NCBI GenBank assembly: GCA_038093515.1
Contig: JBBPSI010000025.1
Span: 1 to 64,000, forward strand
Direction of reading: 5' to 3'
Source: Butyriboletus loyo
Taxonomy: Eukaryota > Basidiomycota > Agaricomycetes > Boletales > Boletaceae
Length of the DNA stretch: 64,000 bases
Shown here: piece after piece, positions 40,700-52,249 of the stretch
How the letters are laid out: the number at the start of each line of letters is the position of its first letter
How positions within the stretch are numbered: the first letter of the stretch is position 1
Translations under genes and position numbers: made by a program
The notes under the pieces: generated by a model
What the model was told of the DNA's origin: nothing
Seen by the model: the letters and a program-made list of their open reading frames with translations, nothing else
Database searches by the model: none

Positions 40700-43600
40700 A
40701 AGCAGTAGCAGGTGCCCAAAGTGCCACAGAAGCAGCAGGGAAATGGGGGGGATAAGAAGAAGAAGAAGATCTGGTGTGAACACAAAGGCAAGGGTAAGTT
40801 GGACCAAGTCCACCTTGCCTCCACTGCCATCTTCAACAGTTCTCCCACCATGTCAGTTCCCCTCATGCCCATGACGATCAACCCCTGGCTCCTATCCCAT
40901 CAACCTGTGCAGTTGTACCAGGGGCAACAAGGCTCACCTGCTGATACTCATATCCAGCAGGTGTTTTCTCTCACTGAAAGGCTTGAGATCACCCCTTTCT
41001 GCCAGATAATCTGGGCACTGGACACCACCTTACCATCACCACTCTCACTCCCCACTGCTCCCAAAATCAATTGGGATTTTTCTGACAATGATGAACCTCC
41101 CGTCAAGTGCAAATGTTCAAGATGCTCTTGTAACAAGGAGATCATCATGCCCACTGCTCCTGGTACCAGCACTGACTAGGACAAGGAGGATTTCATTGAT
41201 GTATATGGTTCAGTCAGACAGCCCTCTGACAATGATAATGATGGTTTCCCATCAATGGCTGGGGCATTCCTCCCAGAGGATTTGCCCAATATCAACATGA
41301 GGTTAGTACCATTTCGATCCACTTCAGATGCATGCTCACAATCTTTGGTTGACTCCTACTTACATGGTGATCCTGTAGTTCATAGTATGGTAGTATCAGT
41401 GAATGTAGTAGGTACAAGTGTATCTCTACATCAGACAATGGACTCTTGTTCATGTTCTGAAACTGCCCAATCCCTTAAGCAATGCTTGTGTGATCATGGT
41501 AATAGGAATCTATGGATTCTCCACTCAGGCACTTCAATGCACTTCACATTCGAAAAGAATGACTTCATGACATATGAAGAATTAAAGGGTGATGCATGTA
41601 TTCCTGTATGTACTGCTATGTCAACAATCTTTGTCACCAGCAAAGAATATGTTATGATCCACTGTTGAAATGGAGATAAGGATGAGATCTTAGATCTCCA
41701 TGATGTATGTCATATTCTCCACTCTTCCACCCAGCTGGTATCTCTTGGGCAGTTAATGTACCATGGTGCCACAATTCATGGTGATAAATTGGAGCTTTCA
41801 GTACTCTATGGCAATGGCACTATGCTCACCAAGTTTAAACAAGGCCATATCAGCCCAGGGATGTTCACCCTGGAAGCTCTACCATTGGTCGACATGAATA
41901 TGACCAAGATCATAACATTTGACATAGTCCATTGCTGACCTGGATACCCTTCTAAGGATGTAATTTGTCATGCATGTAAACATATGCAAAACTTCCCTGA
42001 TGTTGAGATCCCTCACATGGACTCCATCTGCCCTGGCTGTGCCATGGGAAAGCTTCCAAATCGGAGTTATCCTCCTAATGAGCACTGCGCTAAACACATG
42101 TTTGAGTTGATCCACTTGAATCTGAAATCCTTCCTGGTGGAAAGCTACCACTGGTATAAATACATTACAACTTTCTTTGATGATTTCATGTCATTTGCAT
42201 GGACCACACCACTGTGCTCCAAGGATGCTATACTGGTTTCCACAAGGCATTTCTTAAAGATAGTCACAACACAGGTTTACTGTGAAAGTTCAAGGATGGA
42301 TGTCCAATGCTGGGGGATAATATAAATCCTCTGCATTTGACAATTTGCTCAAGGAGCAGGGGAGCTGCACCTTTCAGAGTGCTTCCCATACTCCACAACA
42401 AAATGGTTGCACTGAATGATTCATGTGCACTGTGTTATGCTGATGTGCGAAACAACTAGCAGCAAGCGCTCAAATAGGGGCTCGGGCCTAATCGGGAAGA
42501 TGCCGACTTGTGTAGATGATGCTATCGGGCTTCTGCAGAGCAAGTGTCGGCGAGATGTCATGTGGTGGTGACCAGATGAGATCGAGCAGGCTCTTATTGG
42601 CTCTATTGGCAGGGATGGGTATAATGCTAGATTGCTAGGCACTTGGTAGATGCATAGAATTAGCTAGGGAAGCCGTACTATGCTAAGTACACTGGTATAT
42701 ATATGAATAGATACTGTGCACAGACCGAGCTGTGAATGGTAGCGAGGGCAATGGGTTATGAGTCAACACGAGTCATAACAGCGAATGAAGAAGCGGCAAA
42801 GTGCCGGTAACAACGAAGCTCCGAACAATATGGCGACATTGTCAACGAATGAGAAGATCAGAAGGCAAAGTGATGATGTCCACGAGGTGGGGCCCACAGG
42901 GCAAAGGGGACGCAAGTAGCAGAGACCTTGGGTACAGGTCTTGGTGCACTAGTCAAGGATGTGTTGTAATCTAGTCACGTGCTAGTCATGTGATGAACCA
43001 AATGTCATTGGATAAAGGACAAGAGGACACAACAGCTCAGCTGTAGGTCTGGCCCAACAAGGCAACAACATAGGGGTTATCTCAGTATCGCGGTACTGAG
43101 ACGTCTGAGAATGACCAGGAAAGTGGATGATGTCCACTAGCGACTGGGGAGCAGGCAATGGGCGGCATCGCAAGATGGTGGGGATGGCAGGGATGCGTGA
43201 GCATGGGAAAACAAGTGGCAGGGTACGCTTAGGGGTAAAACTGTAACACACTGTGATGGACAAATTGGGGTTGATGTGCCATGAGGCTTGCATCCCTGAT
43301 AGTTGGTGGGAATTCTCAATTGCCCATGCAACCCATGTGTACAATTGTACCACTTTCCATTGCCATAACTGGCATACTCCATATGAGATCCTTCATGAAT
43401 CTGTACCTGATATTGCTCACCTCCAAGTTTTCAGATGTAGTGCCTTTGTTCACATACTGGAGGATGTCTGGATTAATAAAATGGCTCCTAAATCAGAACC
43501 CATGGTGTACCTTGGTATTGCTCCAGGAATGACAGGAAATTTCCTGTTCATGTGATCCCCCAACAATGTTCTATTCACATCTGAGTGATTCCCTTGCTGT

Positions 43601-44960
43601 GAAAATAAACTCACACACAACCTGTTGCACATCCTGTGCCACCTGTCACTGATGAGCACATGCCTTTGCTGCTGCCCTCCACTGATGACAACCATCAACC
43701 CAATCAACCCACTCCTCCTAGAAGCCCATCTCCTCCACAGATCTCTCTGCCTTGCACTCCTTCACCATGCCCAGCAACACCTATGCCTCCTGCACTGCAC
43801 AAGCAGAGGCCAGGAGCACTGCCTGCAATATCCCCTGTCACTGTATGATGCTCCACCTGAGAGCACCGGGTACCTAACTGGCCCAGTAACATATATGGTG
43901 ACAATAGACATCCTGTTGATCAGAAAAGGGATGCTGCACATGCTTCACATTGGCATGACATCACTGGGGTTCCTGGACCTTCCAGATACATTCCTAGACA
44001 GGAACAGCTCAGAAGTGACCTCAAACCGGAACTGGAAATGCCAGGTAATCTTCCCAGCACACCCAATGCTCCAATCATTCCAAACCCTATGTCACCTGAG
44101 TTATTGGAAGATGACATTGAATGGTTATGCCATGAAGGGGGAACTGATTTGATGGCATTTTTGATGTTGAAGGCAGTTAACCATAGGCTCAACACTGCAG
44201 AATCAAAGCCACACCATGAATGGACATTTAGAGATATTAAGATTCTGCCTGCTACAGCACAAGAGGAATGGAAAGCTGCTTGTCAACATGAGCTAGATAT
44301 GCTCAAGGAGCACCAAGTCTTTGAACTGGTTGATCTGCCTAAAGGGCAGAAAGTTATTTCTAACCATTGGGTTTTTGATGTTAAACCTGATGGTCATAAA
44401 TGTGCACATCTAGTTGCAAAGGGATTTTCCCAGATAGAAGGTGTCAATTTCTATCACATCTTCTCCCCAGTAGTTCGCTTTGAGACCATGTACTTAATGC
44501 TTGCACTCTCAGCAATCTTCAACTGGCACATTGAAGCACTCAATATTTGATCCACTTACCTTTATGGCAAGTTGGATGAAGAGATTTACATGAAACAACC
44601 CAAAGGTTTCTCTGTCCCTGGTAAAGAGCACAAAGTGCTCTGCTTACTGCATGCCCTATATGGGCTTAAACAGGCTGGATTAGCTTGGTGGGAGACTCTC
44701 AATGAGTCCATGAAAGATCTCAGATTCAAATGTCTGAAGTCTGATGCCAGTATCTTCCTTTATTGGAAGAAGGGCACTACAATCGTAGTTGCTATTGTCT
44801 ATGTAGATGATTCCCTCTTCCGTGGTCCTAACAAGGCTATAGTTGACAAGATCAAGGGTGCTTTCATGCACCAATGGGAATGCAGAGGCTTATGTCCTGC
44901 AAAGGAATTCTTGCACATGAGAATCCGCTGGGATAGCAGCAAGATCTTGATAGATCAGTG
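40700..44960 (+). pseudogene. pol: Plus-strand Copia protease, integrase and RT, interrupted by LTR-A
   Basis: Protease: LWILHSGTSMHFTF (41510), where the catalytic Asp of DSG is His. Integrase: GCAMGKLPNRSYPP (42030), the core IHLNLKSF (the expected Asp-Leu changed) and FFDDFMSFAWTTPL (42175). A solo LTR-A lies at 42433. The integrase tail VYNCTTFHCHNWHTPYEIL lies at 43330, followed by a Pro-rich linker. RT (44038-44960): EEWKAACQHELDML, FDVKPDGHKCAHLVAKGFSQ, a TGA after EALNI, GLKQAGLAWW and the active site VYVDDSLF (44800). Multiple stops make it inactive. It is the same family as the minus-strand Copia at 22.5-29.6 kb. Confidence 0.9.
42433..43248 (-). repeat. Solo LTR-A, TSD CACTG
   Basis: 816 bp, minus orientation, flanked by CACTG at 42428-42432 and 43249-43253. 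It is intermediate in CpG content. It lies in the Copia integrase. Confidence 0.96.
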
Positions 44961-45676
44961 TGCTGAATGATGCTCAACGGGACTGAGAGTGAAGAACCCT
45001 GCTACAGGAAGAACTCGATCCGATCAAAAAGCAAAGAAATAAAGAAAAGGGTGTGATATGATCAACCCCAAAGAGAAGTAGAGAGGCAATGAAGAGAGGA
45101 ACACCAGGGAAGGTCGTTTCCACTGATGTCTTTACAGAAAACCCAATATTCCAGACTTCCTCCACTATGGAACGGACTGGAGAGGACTCAGAAATGCAAG
45201 AGGATGGACAGAATCTGTTGGCTATGGCTTGAAGATTGAGGAACTATGGTGGTGGGTGACTAGACGATCGCACAGAGAGGCAGGAGAGTCGAAAAGTAAT
45301 ATTTTAGGTCGTAGTTACAACCTTTTTATAGTCTGGGCATTTCCCAAGACTTGAAACACTAAGGATAAGTAAAAACTAAGTAAAAACATCAAGGAAATCA
45401 TTGACAGAATGTATATAATCATAGCGGTTGCCATAGAAGTCAAATGGAAATAATAAGTACGAGATCAAATAGAAAGGAACCTACCTGCGAACACTTTCCG
45501 GACACATGGAACCTTGACACAGAACCTTGATGACCACAGAAATATTGGAATAGGATGGAACTTGACAAGGAAGAGGAATGGAAGTGAAGATAGTTGCAAA
45601 GTGGTTGTTTGCAATTTGTGGGTGCTGAATTGCCAGGAAGAGGAGCGATTGTGACCTAGAGGATATGTGTTCTCTA
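44961..45676 (+). repeat. Solo LTR-C, TSD CAGTG
   Basis: 716 bp, TGCTGAATGATG...GTGTTCTCTA, flanked by CAGTG at 44956-44960 and 45677-45681. The Copia reading (ILIDQC, then leucine-rich continuation) is restored after removal. The ends are TG...TA rather than TG...CA, defined by the duplication. Confidence 0.88.
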
Positions 45677-46641
45677 CAGTGCCTACTTAGAAAAAGTCCT
45701 AGAGCAATTCAGAATGCAGAATGCCTGAGTTGCATTGACTTTCCTTCCACAGGGTTATTACCCATTATCTCATAATGGCCCAGTAGATCCAGAATTGTGA
45801 TCACAATTCCAACAGGTGATCAGATCCCTACTGTACATCACACTTGGCACTTGTCCTGATGTTGCCTACACTGTTACAGCACTGTCTCATCATGCAGCAA
45901 ACCCCACTGCAGAACACCTCAATAAGGCATTCTACATTTGCTGATATCTACTTGGAACATGTTATTATTCCCTTGTATATGATGGTAGTTCGCAATCAGG
46001 GTTGATCACTTACACCAATTCAGATTGGGCTTCCAATCCCAACTCGTGTCACTCTCAGACTGGCTGGTTTATTAAACTAGTGAACTGCATCTTCAGTTGG
46101 CAATCTCAGCAACAAAGCCAGATAGCTTATTCCTCTATGGAAGCTGAATATGTTGCACTTTCTGATTGTAGCAAGCAAGTAGTTTGGATTCATTCACTAC
46201 TTGAGGAAATTGGTTACCAGCTCACCCCTATTCCTATATGTGGCAATAACCAAGGTTCCATCTTTATGGCATCTAATCATGTTACTGAAAAACATAACAA
46301 ACATGTCAATATCAAATGGCATGGTGTATGGGAATTTGTACATGAAGGATTAGTAGAACTATTCTTCATTGAAGGGGCTTCCAACCCTGCTGATATGTTC
46401 ACTAAGAACTTAGGTCATGTAAAGCTGAATCAGTTCTGATCACAATTGGGACTTGTATTCTATAATGCACCACAATAGTGCTCTATAAACTAGATCTATG
46501 TGGTGTGCATCTCCTGCATCTGCCACTCACCCAGTGTGGTTCCTTAGCACCTATAGCCTGACTCAACACAAGTGCACCTTATTGTGCACCATCTCTTTGT
46601 TGCTTGTGCACCTCTTATGAGTGATGCTTAGCATGGGGGAG
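45677..46641 (+). pseudogene. Plus-strand Copia RNase H and 3' end
   Basis: A broken connection region (45690-45990) leads into a clean RNase H reading (46002-46439): TNSDWASNPNSCHSQTGWF, SSMEAEYVALSDCSKQVVWI, NNQGSIFMAS, TEKHNKHVNIKWH and NPADMFTKNLGHVKLNQF, then TGA. The 3' non-coding part ends with the purine tract GCATGGGGGAG just before the LTR. Confidence 0.9.
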
Positions 46642-46819
46642 TGTTGAACATATATTATTATTATATAATATACTGATTACATAATGTGTGTAGTCAGTCA
46701 CTATATGTACTTTGAACTCAGCTTATCTGAGTTCTAATCAATCTTGTTCCTACACTGCAACATGCATACCAGCAAGCCTCTAACAACCAATCAGTGAGTA
46801 CCTTTGGTACATCCTCACA
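46642..46819 (+). repeat. Plus-strand Copia 3' LTR
   Basis: 178 bp, TGTTGAACATAT...CCTCACA, directly after the polypurine tract. It matches the LTR at 22476-23084 once that copy's nested LTR-B is removed. Gy2 RNase H resumes immediately after. Confidence 0.88.
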
Positions 46820-47107
46820 TGCACCCTTTCTACAGCTGGGCCCTGCCAATGCCTTGTCCAGGTGAGATGAAGTGGATACCTCTGCTGACAATCAAGAAGT
46901 CATGCTTCTTCCTGAAACCCTCTTTACTTGAAAGATTGACCTTGCTCTGGCCAAGAAGCTTGCTGCCTCCACCTCTGAGGACCCCCTGATCAAATGATGC
47001 ATGCAGGCTCTTTATGAGGATTTGCCTCTGTTTCCTAAGATAAATGCAGGCAACTGGGACTTCAACAGGCAGCAGCTATACTTTCACAGGAAGCACTATG
47101 TCCCTGG

Positions 47108-47778
47108 TGTTACACTGATGTGCACAACAAGCTAGCTAGTGAGCACTCAATAGGGGCTCGAGCCTAATCAGATAATGGCCAACTTGCATAGATGACACTA
47201 TTGGGGTTCTGCAGAGAAAGTGTTGGTGAGATGTTGTGAGGTGGTGACCAGACAAGATCAAGCAGACTCTTATCAGCTCTATTGGCAGGGATGGGATATA
47301 AGCTATATTACTATGCACAAGGTAGATGCATAGAATTAGCTAGAGTTTGTACTTGTCTAAGTACTGGTATATATACTTATAAGTAAGGGCACACAGACCA
47401 AGCTGTGTGGGGTAGTGTCAGGCTAAGGGTTCTGAGTCAACTTTAGTCAGAATGACGAAAGAAGAAGCAGCAAAGTGCTGGTAATGAGAGAGCGAAGCTC
47501 TGGGCAACATGCTAGTCACATGATGAACAAAATGTCATTGGATAAAGAAAGGGAGACATGACAGCTCAGCTGAAGGACTCAGCCTGGTGGTGTGAACAAT
47601 AGGGGCCATCTCTGTATCTTGGAACAGAGACATCTGGAAACAACTGGGAGAGTGGATGATGGTCCACTGGTGACTGGGAGGGTGGGAAATATGCTGTATC
47701 ATGGGAATGGCAGGGTGGTGGGATGCATGAACATGGGAAAATGAATGGTGGGATATACTTAGGGGTAAAACTATAACA
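47108..47778 (-). repeat. Old solo LTR-A with internal deletion, TSD CCTGG/CCTGA
   Basis: 671 bp: the 816-bp LTR minus about 145 bp near 47510. The flanks are CCTGG (47103-47107) and CCTGA (47779-47783), one mismatch. It is strongly CpG-depleted. Confidence 0.88.
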
Positions 47779-48346
47779 CCTGAAGCTGCCCACATTAATC
47801 TTGTATGATCCCTACACAAGAGTGCTGCAGGTGGCCATGGTGGTAGCTTTCACATCCAGAATCTGGGGCAGCGTGATTATTGGTGGCCAGGTATGTCCTC
47901 CCTCATCTGCCAATTTGACTCTGATTGTGTCATCTGTTAGGCAAACAAAGTAAACACCCACCCAACAGTTCCTCCCCTTACCCCACTAGCCAGTGTGGCC
48001 ATGCATCCCTTTAACCAAGTCTTGGTGGATTTAATCATGGGGCTGCCTCCATCTAATGGTTATGATTCTGTCATGGTCATGGTAGACCATGGGCTTACAA
48101 AGGGGGTAGTTGTTCCCCTTGCCATAAAGACATCAATATGGTAGGAGTTGCCAAACTATTCTTTCATATAATTTTCCTCAGATCTGGCCTCCACTCTTGC
48201 TGTATCTCAGATCGGGGCCCACAATTCACTTCTGCCTTTACTAGGGAACTCACCCAACTCCTTGATTATGACCTTGCTCTCTCCTCAGCTTACCATCCCC
48301 AGACCGACAGAGAGACTGAGCAAGTCAATCAGGAGTTGGAGACCTA

Positions 48347-49909
48347 CAGTGGGCAACAAAACCATTGCAATGTTGGCAACATTTTGATTGTTAAGCTAAT
48401 AACTCAAGAACCACTAAAGGCAAACCTCCTAAACCTACCCATAGCAGAAAGCCATAATCAAGGGCTTTCCAAAAATATATACATTGCTTATGTAATTCAT
48501 TCTATATTCACCAATCAAGCAAGGGTACTCATTGCAACAGTTTTGTTGCTGATATCAAGGGTATCTAAATTAGTATGAAGTATATCCTCCTTTGGCTTTA
48601 ATCACCTCCTGAATCCTTCTAGGCATACTCTCAATCAACTCCTGACACTGTGCAATCCCAATCCTATCCCACTCTGCCTGTACATGCTCCCACAACTCCA
48701 AAACCCCCTTAGGTGACTCAGGATACTCTGCTAGCCTTCTTTTGAGAAGAAACCATAGGTGTTCTATGGGGTTGAGGTCTGGAGACTGAGCAGGCCACAC
48801 CATGACCTCAAATCCATTGTCAGCAAACCACTCCTTGGCTCTCCTGCTGGTATGCTTGGGGTCATTATCCTGCTGAAAGATAATGTCCTCTGGAGTTTTT
48901 CCATAATACTGAATCCATGATCTGCACATAAAGATTAGCATCCATCTTACCATCAATCTTGCAAGCCATTCCAACTCCTTCCCAGGTCATACAACCCCAT
49001 ATCATCACTGATCCTCCTCCAAACTTCACTGTACCTTCCACCAGCCTATCACTTAGGCCCTCTCCTGCCTTTTTCCACACCCATTTCCTTCCATCTGACC
49101 CAATGCAATTGATTTTGGTCTCATCTGACCATATGACATGCTTCCAGTCCTCCACAGTCCAATCCTGATGGCTTAAAGCAAAGTCCATTCTTGCCCTCCT
49201 ATGATGCATAGAGAGAAGGGGGTGTTTCTTCTTCACCACAGCCTTCATACCAGCCTTCCTGAGGTGATGACAAATGGTTTGGGGGGAGATGGGATGGTTC
49301 TTGATGTCCTGAAGAGTTTTGGTAACCTGGACAGCATTTTCAGCCTTCCCAGTACCAATAAGATGAATGACATGGCACATGTCAGTGGGAGTTATGAGGG
49401 ATGGGCAACCACCAGAGGCTTTGAGTAGGTCTGGACAGTGTTTGGAGCAAAGTCTACTAATGGTAGAGTGGTTGAGACCAGTAGAATGTGAGATCTGGCA
49501 AGTGGATTGACCCATTTCCAGGCAGGAGATGATTTGGTTGGTTTGTTCAATAGAAAGGGATTTCATGATGGAAGTAATGGAAAAAGCGATGGTGTTTTGA
49601 TGTGTTTGCACAATGTTGAACTTCTTATGCATCACATGACCCATTGCTTATGTAATACTCAGCCACAACATATGATTCTAACATTTTATAGGGTCAGCAA
49701 CAAAACTGTTGCAATGAGTACCCTTGCTTAATTGGTGAATATCTCCTGATATAGAATGAATTACATAAGCAATGTATATATTTTTGGAAAGCCCTTGATT
49801 ATGGCGTTCTGCTATGGGTAGGTTTAGGAGGTTTGCCTTTAGTGGTTCTTGAGTTATTAGCTTAACAATCAAAATGTTGCCAACATTGCAATGGTTTTGT
49901 TGCCCACTG
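48347..49909 (-). mobile_element. Tc-A copy 2
   Basis: 1563 bp, TA at 48345-48346 and 49910-49911. It is nearly identical to copy 1 (3539-5089), with the 22-bp transposase segment retained and a 10-bp deletion in the left repeat (at about 48510). The Gy2 integrase frame is continuous across it. Confidence 0.95.
48570..49566 (-). pseudogene. Tc-A copy 2 transposase, two-frame
   Basis: ATG at 49566 (MKSLSIEQ). A helix-turn-helix and AVQVTKTLQDIKNHP linker are followed by the first catalytic Asp in WSDETKINCIG. Frame 1 fits the family up to MDANLYVQI (about 48925), then runs out of frame to 48865. The +1 frame from WIQYYGKTPEDI carries the second Asp (FQQDNDPKHTS) and the Glu (SPDLNPIEHLW), and ends YTSY at 48570. 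About 17 bases seem to be missing at the join relative to Tc-B. All three catalytic residues are present, but not in one frame. Confidence 0.92.
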
Positions 49910-50319
49910 TACCTCAGCATCTTCTGTGACAGACACCCAGAACATTGGGCCAAACTCCTCCCTATGGCTGAGTTTTCACATAACTCCATGCCTCACTCCT
50001 CTACAAACAAGTCCCTGTTCTCACTGATGGTTGGCTATGAACCTCGGTCTTACCCACCAATCAGAAAGACCTTCCTCCCTGCCCTCAATTTGCGACTGTC
50101 AGAACTAATGGGAGCATAAATAGAGGCTTTAGAAGCTCATGTGAAGGCACAATGGTTAATGAAGGAACAGATCTCATCCAAGTTCTGCCCCTAGAAAGTA
50201 GGAAATAAGGTTTGGCTTGAAGGGCACAACCTTAAACTCAGGTACCTGTCAAAGAATCTTGTTCCTAGACAGGAAGGCCTGTTTGAGATTTCACAGGTGA
50301 TCTCCCCTGTGGCATATAC

Positions 50320-51920
50320 AGTGAGTGAAAAAACCCTTGCAATGTTTCACTATTTTGCACTAGATGCCATGTAGCACCTGATGGTGTGGGAATCCTGCTT
50401 AGTATTGGTGAGATGGGTGATAGCACTGCCTCCTGGCTACAAATAGGTCCCTGGGTCATGTGATGTGGCCATGTGGCTGTGGAGATATGTCTATTCTAAA
50501 ACAGGTATACCATTGCAAGGGTTTATTCACTTTTGGTGGAAGAAGGGTATTTGGGAGATATCAGTACTTGGTATAGCCTCCTTTGGCCTTGAGCACTGCC
50601 TGAACCCTCCTAGGCATGCTTTCAATCAACTTCTGACACTCTGCAACTGGTATCTTGTCCCACTCCACCTGAATTCTCTCCCACAACTCCAGTATTCCCT
50701 TGGGGGGTGTTCATACTCTGCAAGCCTCCTCTTGAGGTAACTCCAGGCATGTTCTATTGGATTAAGATCAGGAGACTGTGCTGGCCATACCATAGTACTA
50801 AACTCCTGTTCATCTAGCCACTCCTTGACCTTCTTGCAGGTGTGCTTGGGGTCATTGTCTTGTTGGAAGATGGTGTCAGAAGGATTGAGACCATAATACT
50901 GAAGGGAATCTTGAAGTTCATCCTTCAAAATTTGAAGGTATAGGTCCCCATCCATCCTACCATCAATCTTGGCCAACCCCCTCCCAACTCATACAGCCCC
51001 ACATCATCACAGAACCTCCTCCAAACTTGAGTATTCCCTCCATCAGTCTATCACTAAGCCTCTCCCCTGGCTTTTTCCACACCCATTTGCATCCATCTGA
51101 CCCTAGGCGATTGATTTTAGTCTCATCAGACCATACTACCTTCTTCCACTCCTCCAGAGTCCAATCTTTGTGAGCATAGGCAAAGTCTAGTCTTGCCTTG
51201 TGATGCCTGGCAGAGAGAGTAGAATGTTTTTGCTTGACCACAGCTTTTATACCAGATTTTTTCAAGTGCTGGCATACTGTGTTGGGATTGAGGGGTTGGT
51301 TGATAATATTTGTGAGAGCTTTGGTCACTTGAACAGCATTTTCTGCCTTGTGAGTAGAGATGAGATGGATGGCATGGTGGATATTGGCAGGGGAGAGCTT
51401 GGACGAACAACCTCCAGTGGACTTTTGCAGAGTAGAACACTCCTTGGAATGAAGCCTAGAGATGGTGGAAATATGAAGGCCAGTGGTGGAGGCAATGGAG
51501 CAAGCAGAATGACCAGAATCAAGCATGGTCAAGATGGTATTCTTTTGGGTGGAGGAGATAGATCTCATGGTGGTAGAAGTTGGGAAGAAAGAAGTGTGTG
51601 AACTTTTTCCAACTCAGACATAATGTTTATATGTGTATCTTTGTTTGTAGGACCAAACAAACACAATTATCCTTTCATTTGACTGAGATTCCACTATTGA
51701 GGCTGAAAGTGAATAAACTCTTGCAATGGTATACCTGTTTTAGAATAGACATATCTCCACAGCCACATGGCCACATCACATGACCCAGGGACCTATTTGT
51801 AGCCAGGAGGCAGTGCTATCACCCACCTCACCAATGCTAAGCAGGATTCCCACGCCATCAGGTGCTACATGGCATCTAGTGCAAGATAGTGAAACATTGC
51901 AAGGGTTTTTTCACTCACTG
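50320..51920 (-). mobile_element. Tc-B copy d
   Basis: 1601 bp, TA at 50318-50319 and 51921-51922, inserted in the Gy2 integrase tail. Removing it joins SPVAYRL to WKIHDLFHASL in one frame. It is the only Tc-B copy here whose two flanks clearly belong together. Confidence 0.95.
50563..51568 (-). pseudogene. Tc-B copy d transposase, broken
   Basis: ATG at 51568. Frame 1 is open for 201 codons: helix-turn-helix, first catalytic Asp in WSDETKINRLG, ending EGVGQD. The +1 frame from AKIDGRMDGDLYLQ (50976) carries FQQDNDPKHTCKK and SPDLNPIEHAWSYL, then is frameshifted at the 6-base C-run (50700-50706), the same secondary lesion as copy b. The C-terminal GGYTKY lies beyond in the third frame. Confidence 0.92.
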
Positions 51921-52249
51921 TAGGCTCTGATTGCCCGTGACCTGGAAGATCCATGACCTCTTTCATGCATCCCTGCTGACCTCCTACTGGGAAACTGTGG
52001 AACATGATCTGAATTTCACAAACCCACCTCTGGAGGAAATAGATGGAGATGAGGAGTATGAAATTGATAAGATCCTATTGCATCACAAGTCCTGCAGACA
52101 GTGACAATTCCTGGTTTCCTGGAAGGATATTTGTCTGTGGAAAACACTTGGGAACCAACTGGGAACTTGGTCCATGTGCAAGCCCTGCTAAAGGCTTATA
52201 AATTGTGCCACCCAAAGGACTTCCCCTCTCCATCCTCCCAATAAACCAA

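Larger units (their letters stand above)
46820..52230 (+). pseudogene. pol: Gy2 pol, C-terminal half (integrase and chromodomain), interrupted by LTR-A, Tc-A and Tc-B
   Basis: Starts at the RNase H end (LQLGPANALSR). The integrase zinc region follows (RDYWWPGM, then CQFDSDCVICQANK, 47870-47945). The core has FNQVLVDLIMGLPPS (48010), SDRGPQFTSAFTRELTQLL (48210, partly shifted) and AYHPQTDRETEQVNQELETY, where the Asn is changed but the Glu remains. Tc-A copy 2 is inserted after ETY. The frame resumes with AKLLPMAEFSHNSMPHSST (49950). Then comes GLFEISQVISPVAY, Tc-B copy d, and WKIHDLFHASLLTSYWET. The chromodomain (about 52040-52200) reads DEEYEIDKIL, then FLVSWKDI in a shifted frame. Frameshifts and stops are frequent. 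Confidence 0.9.
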
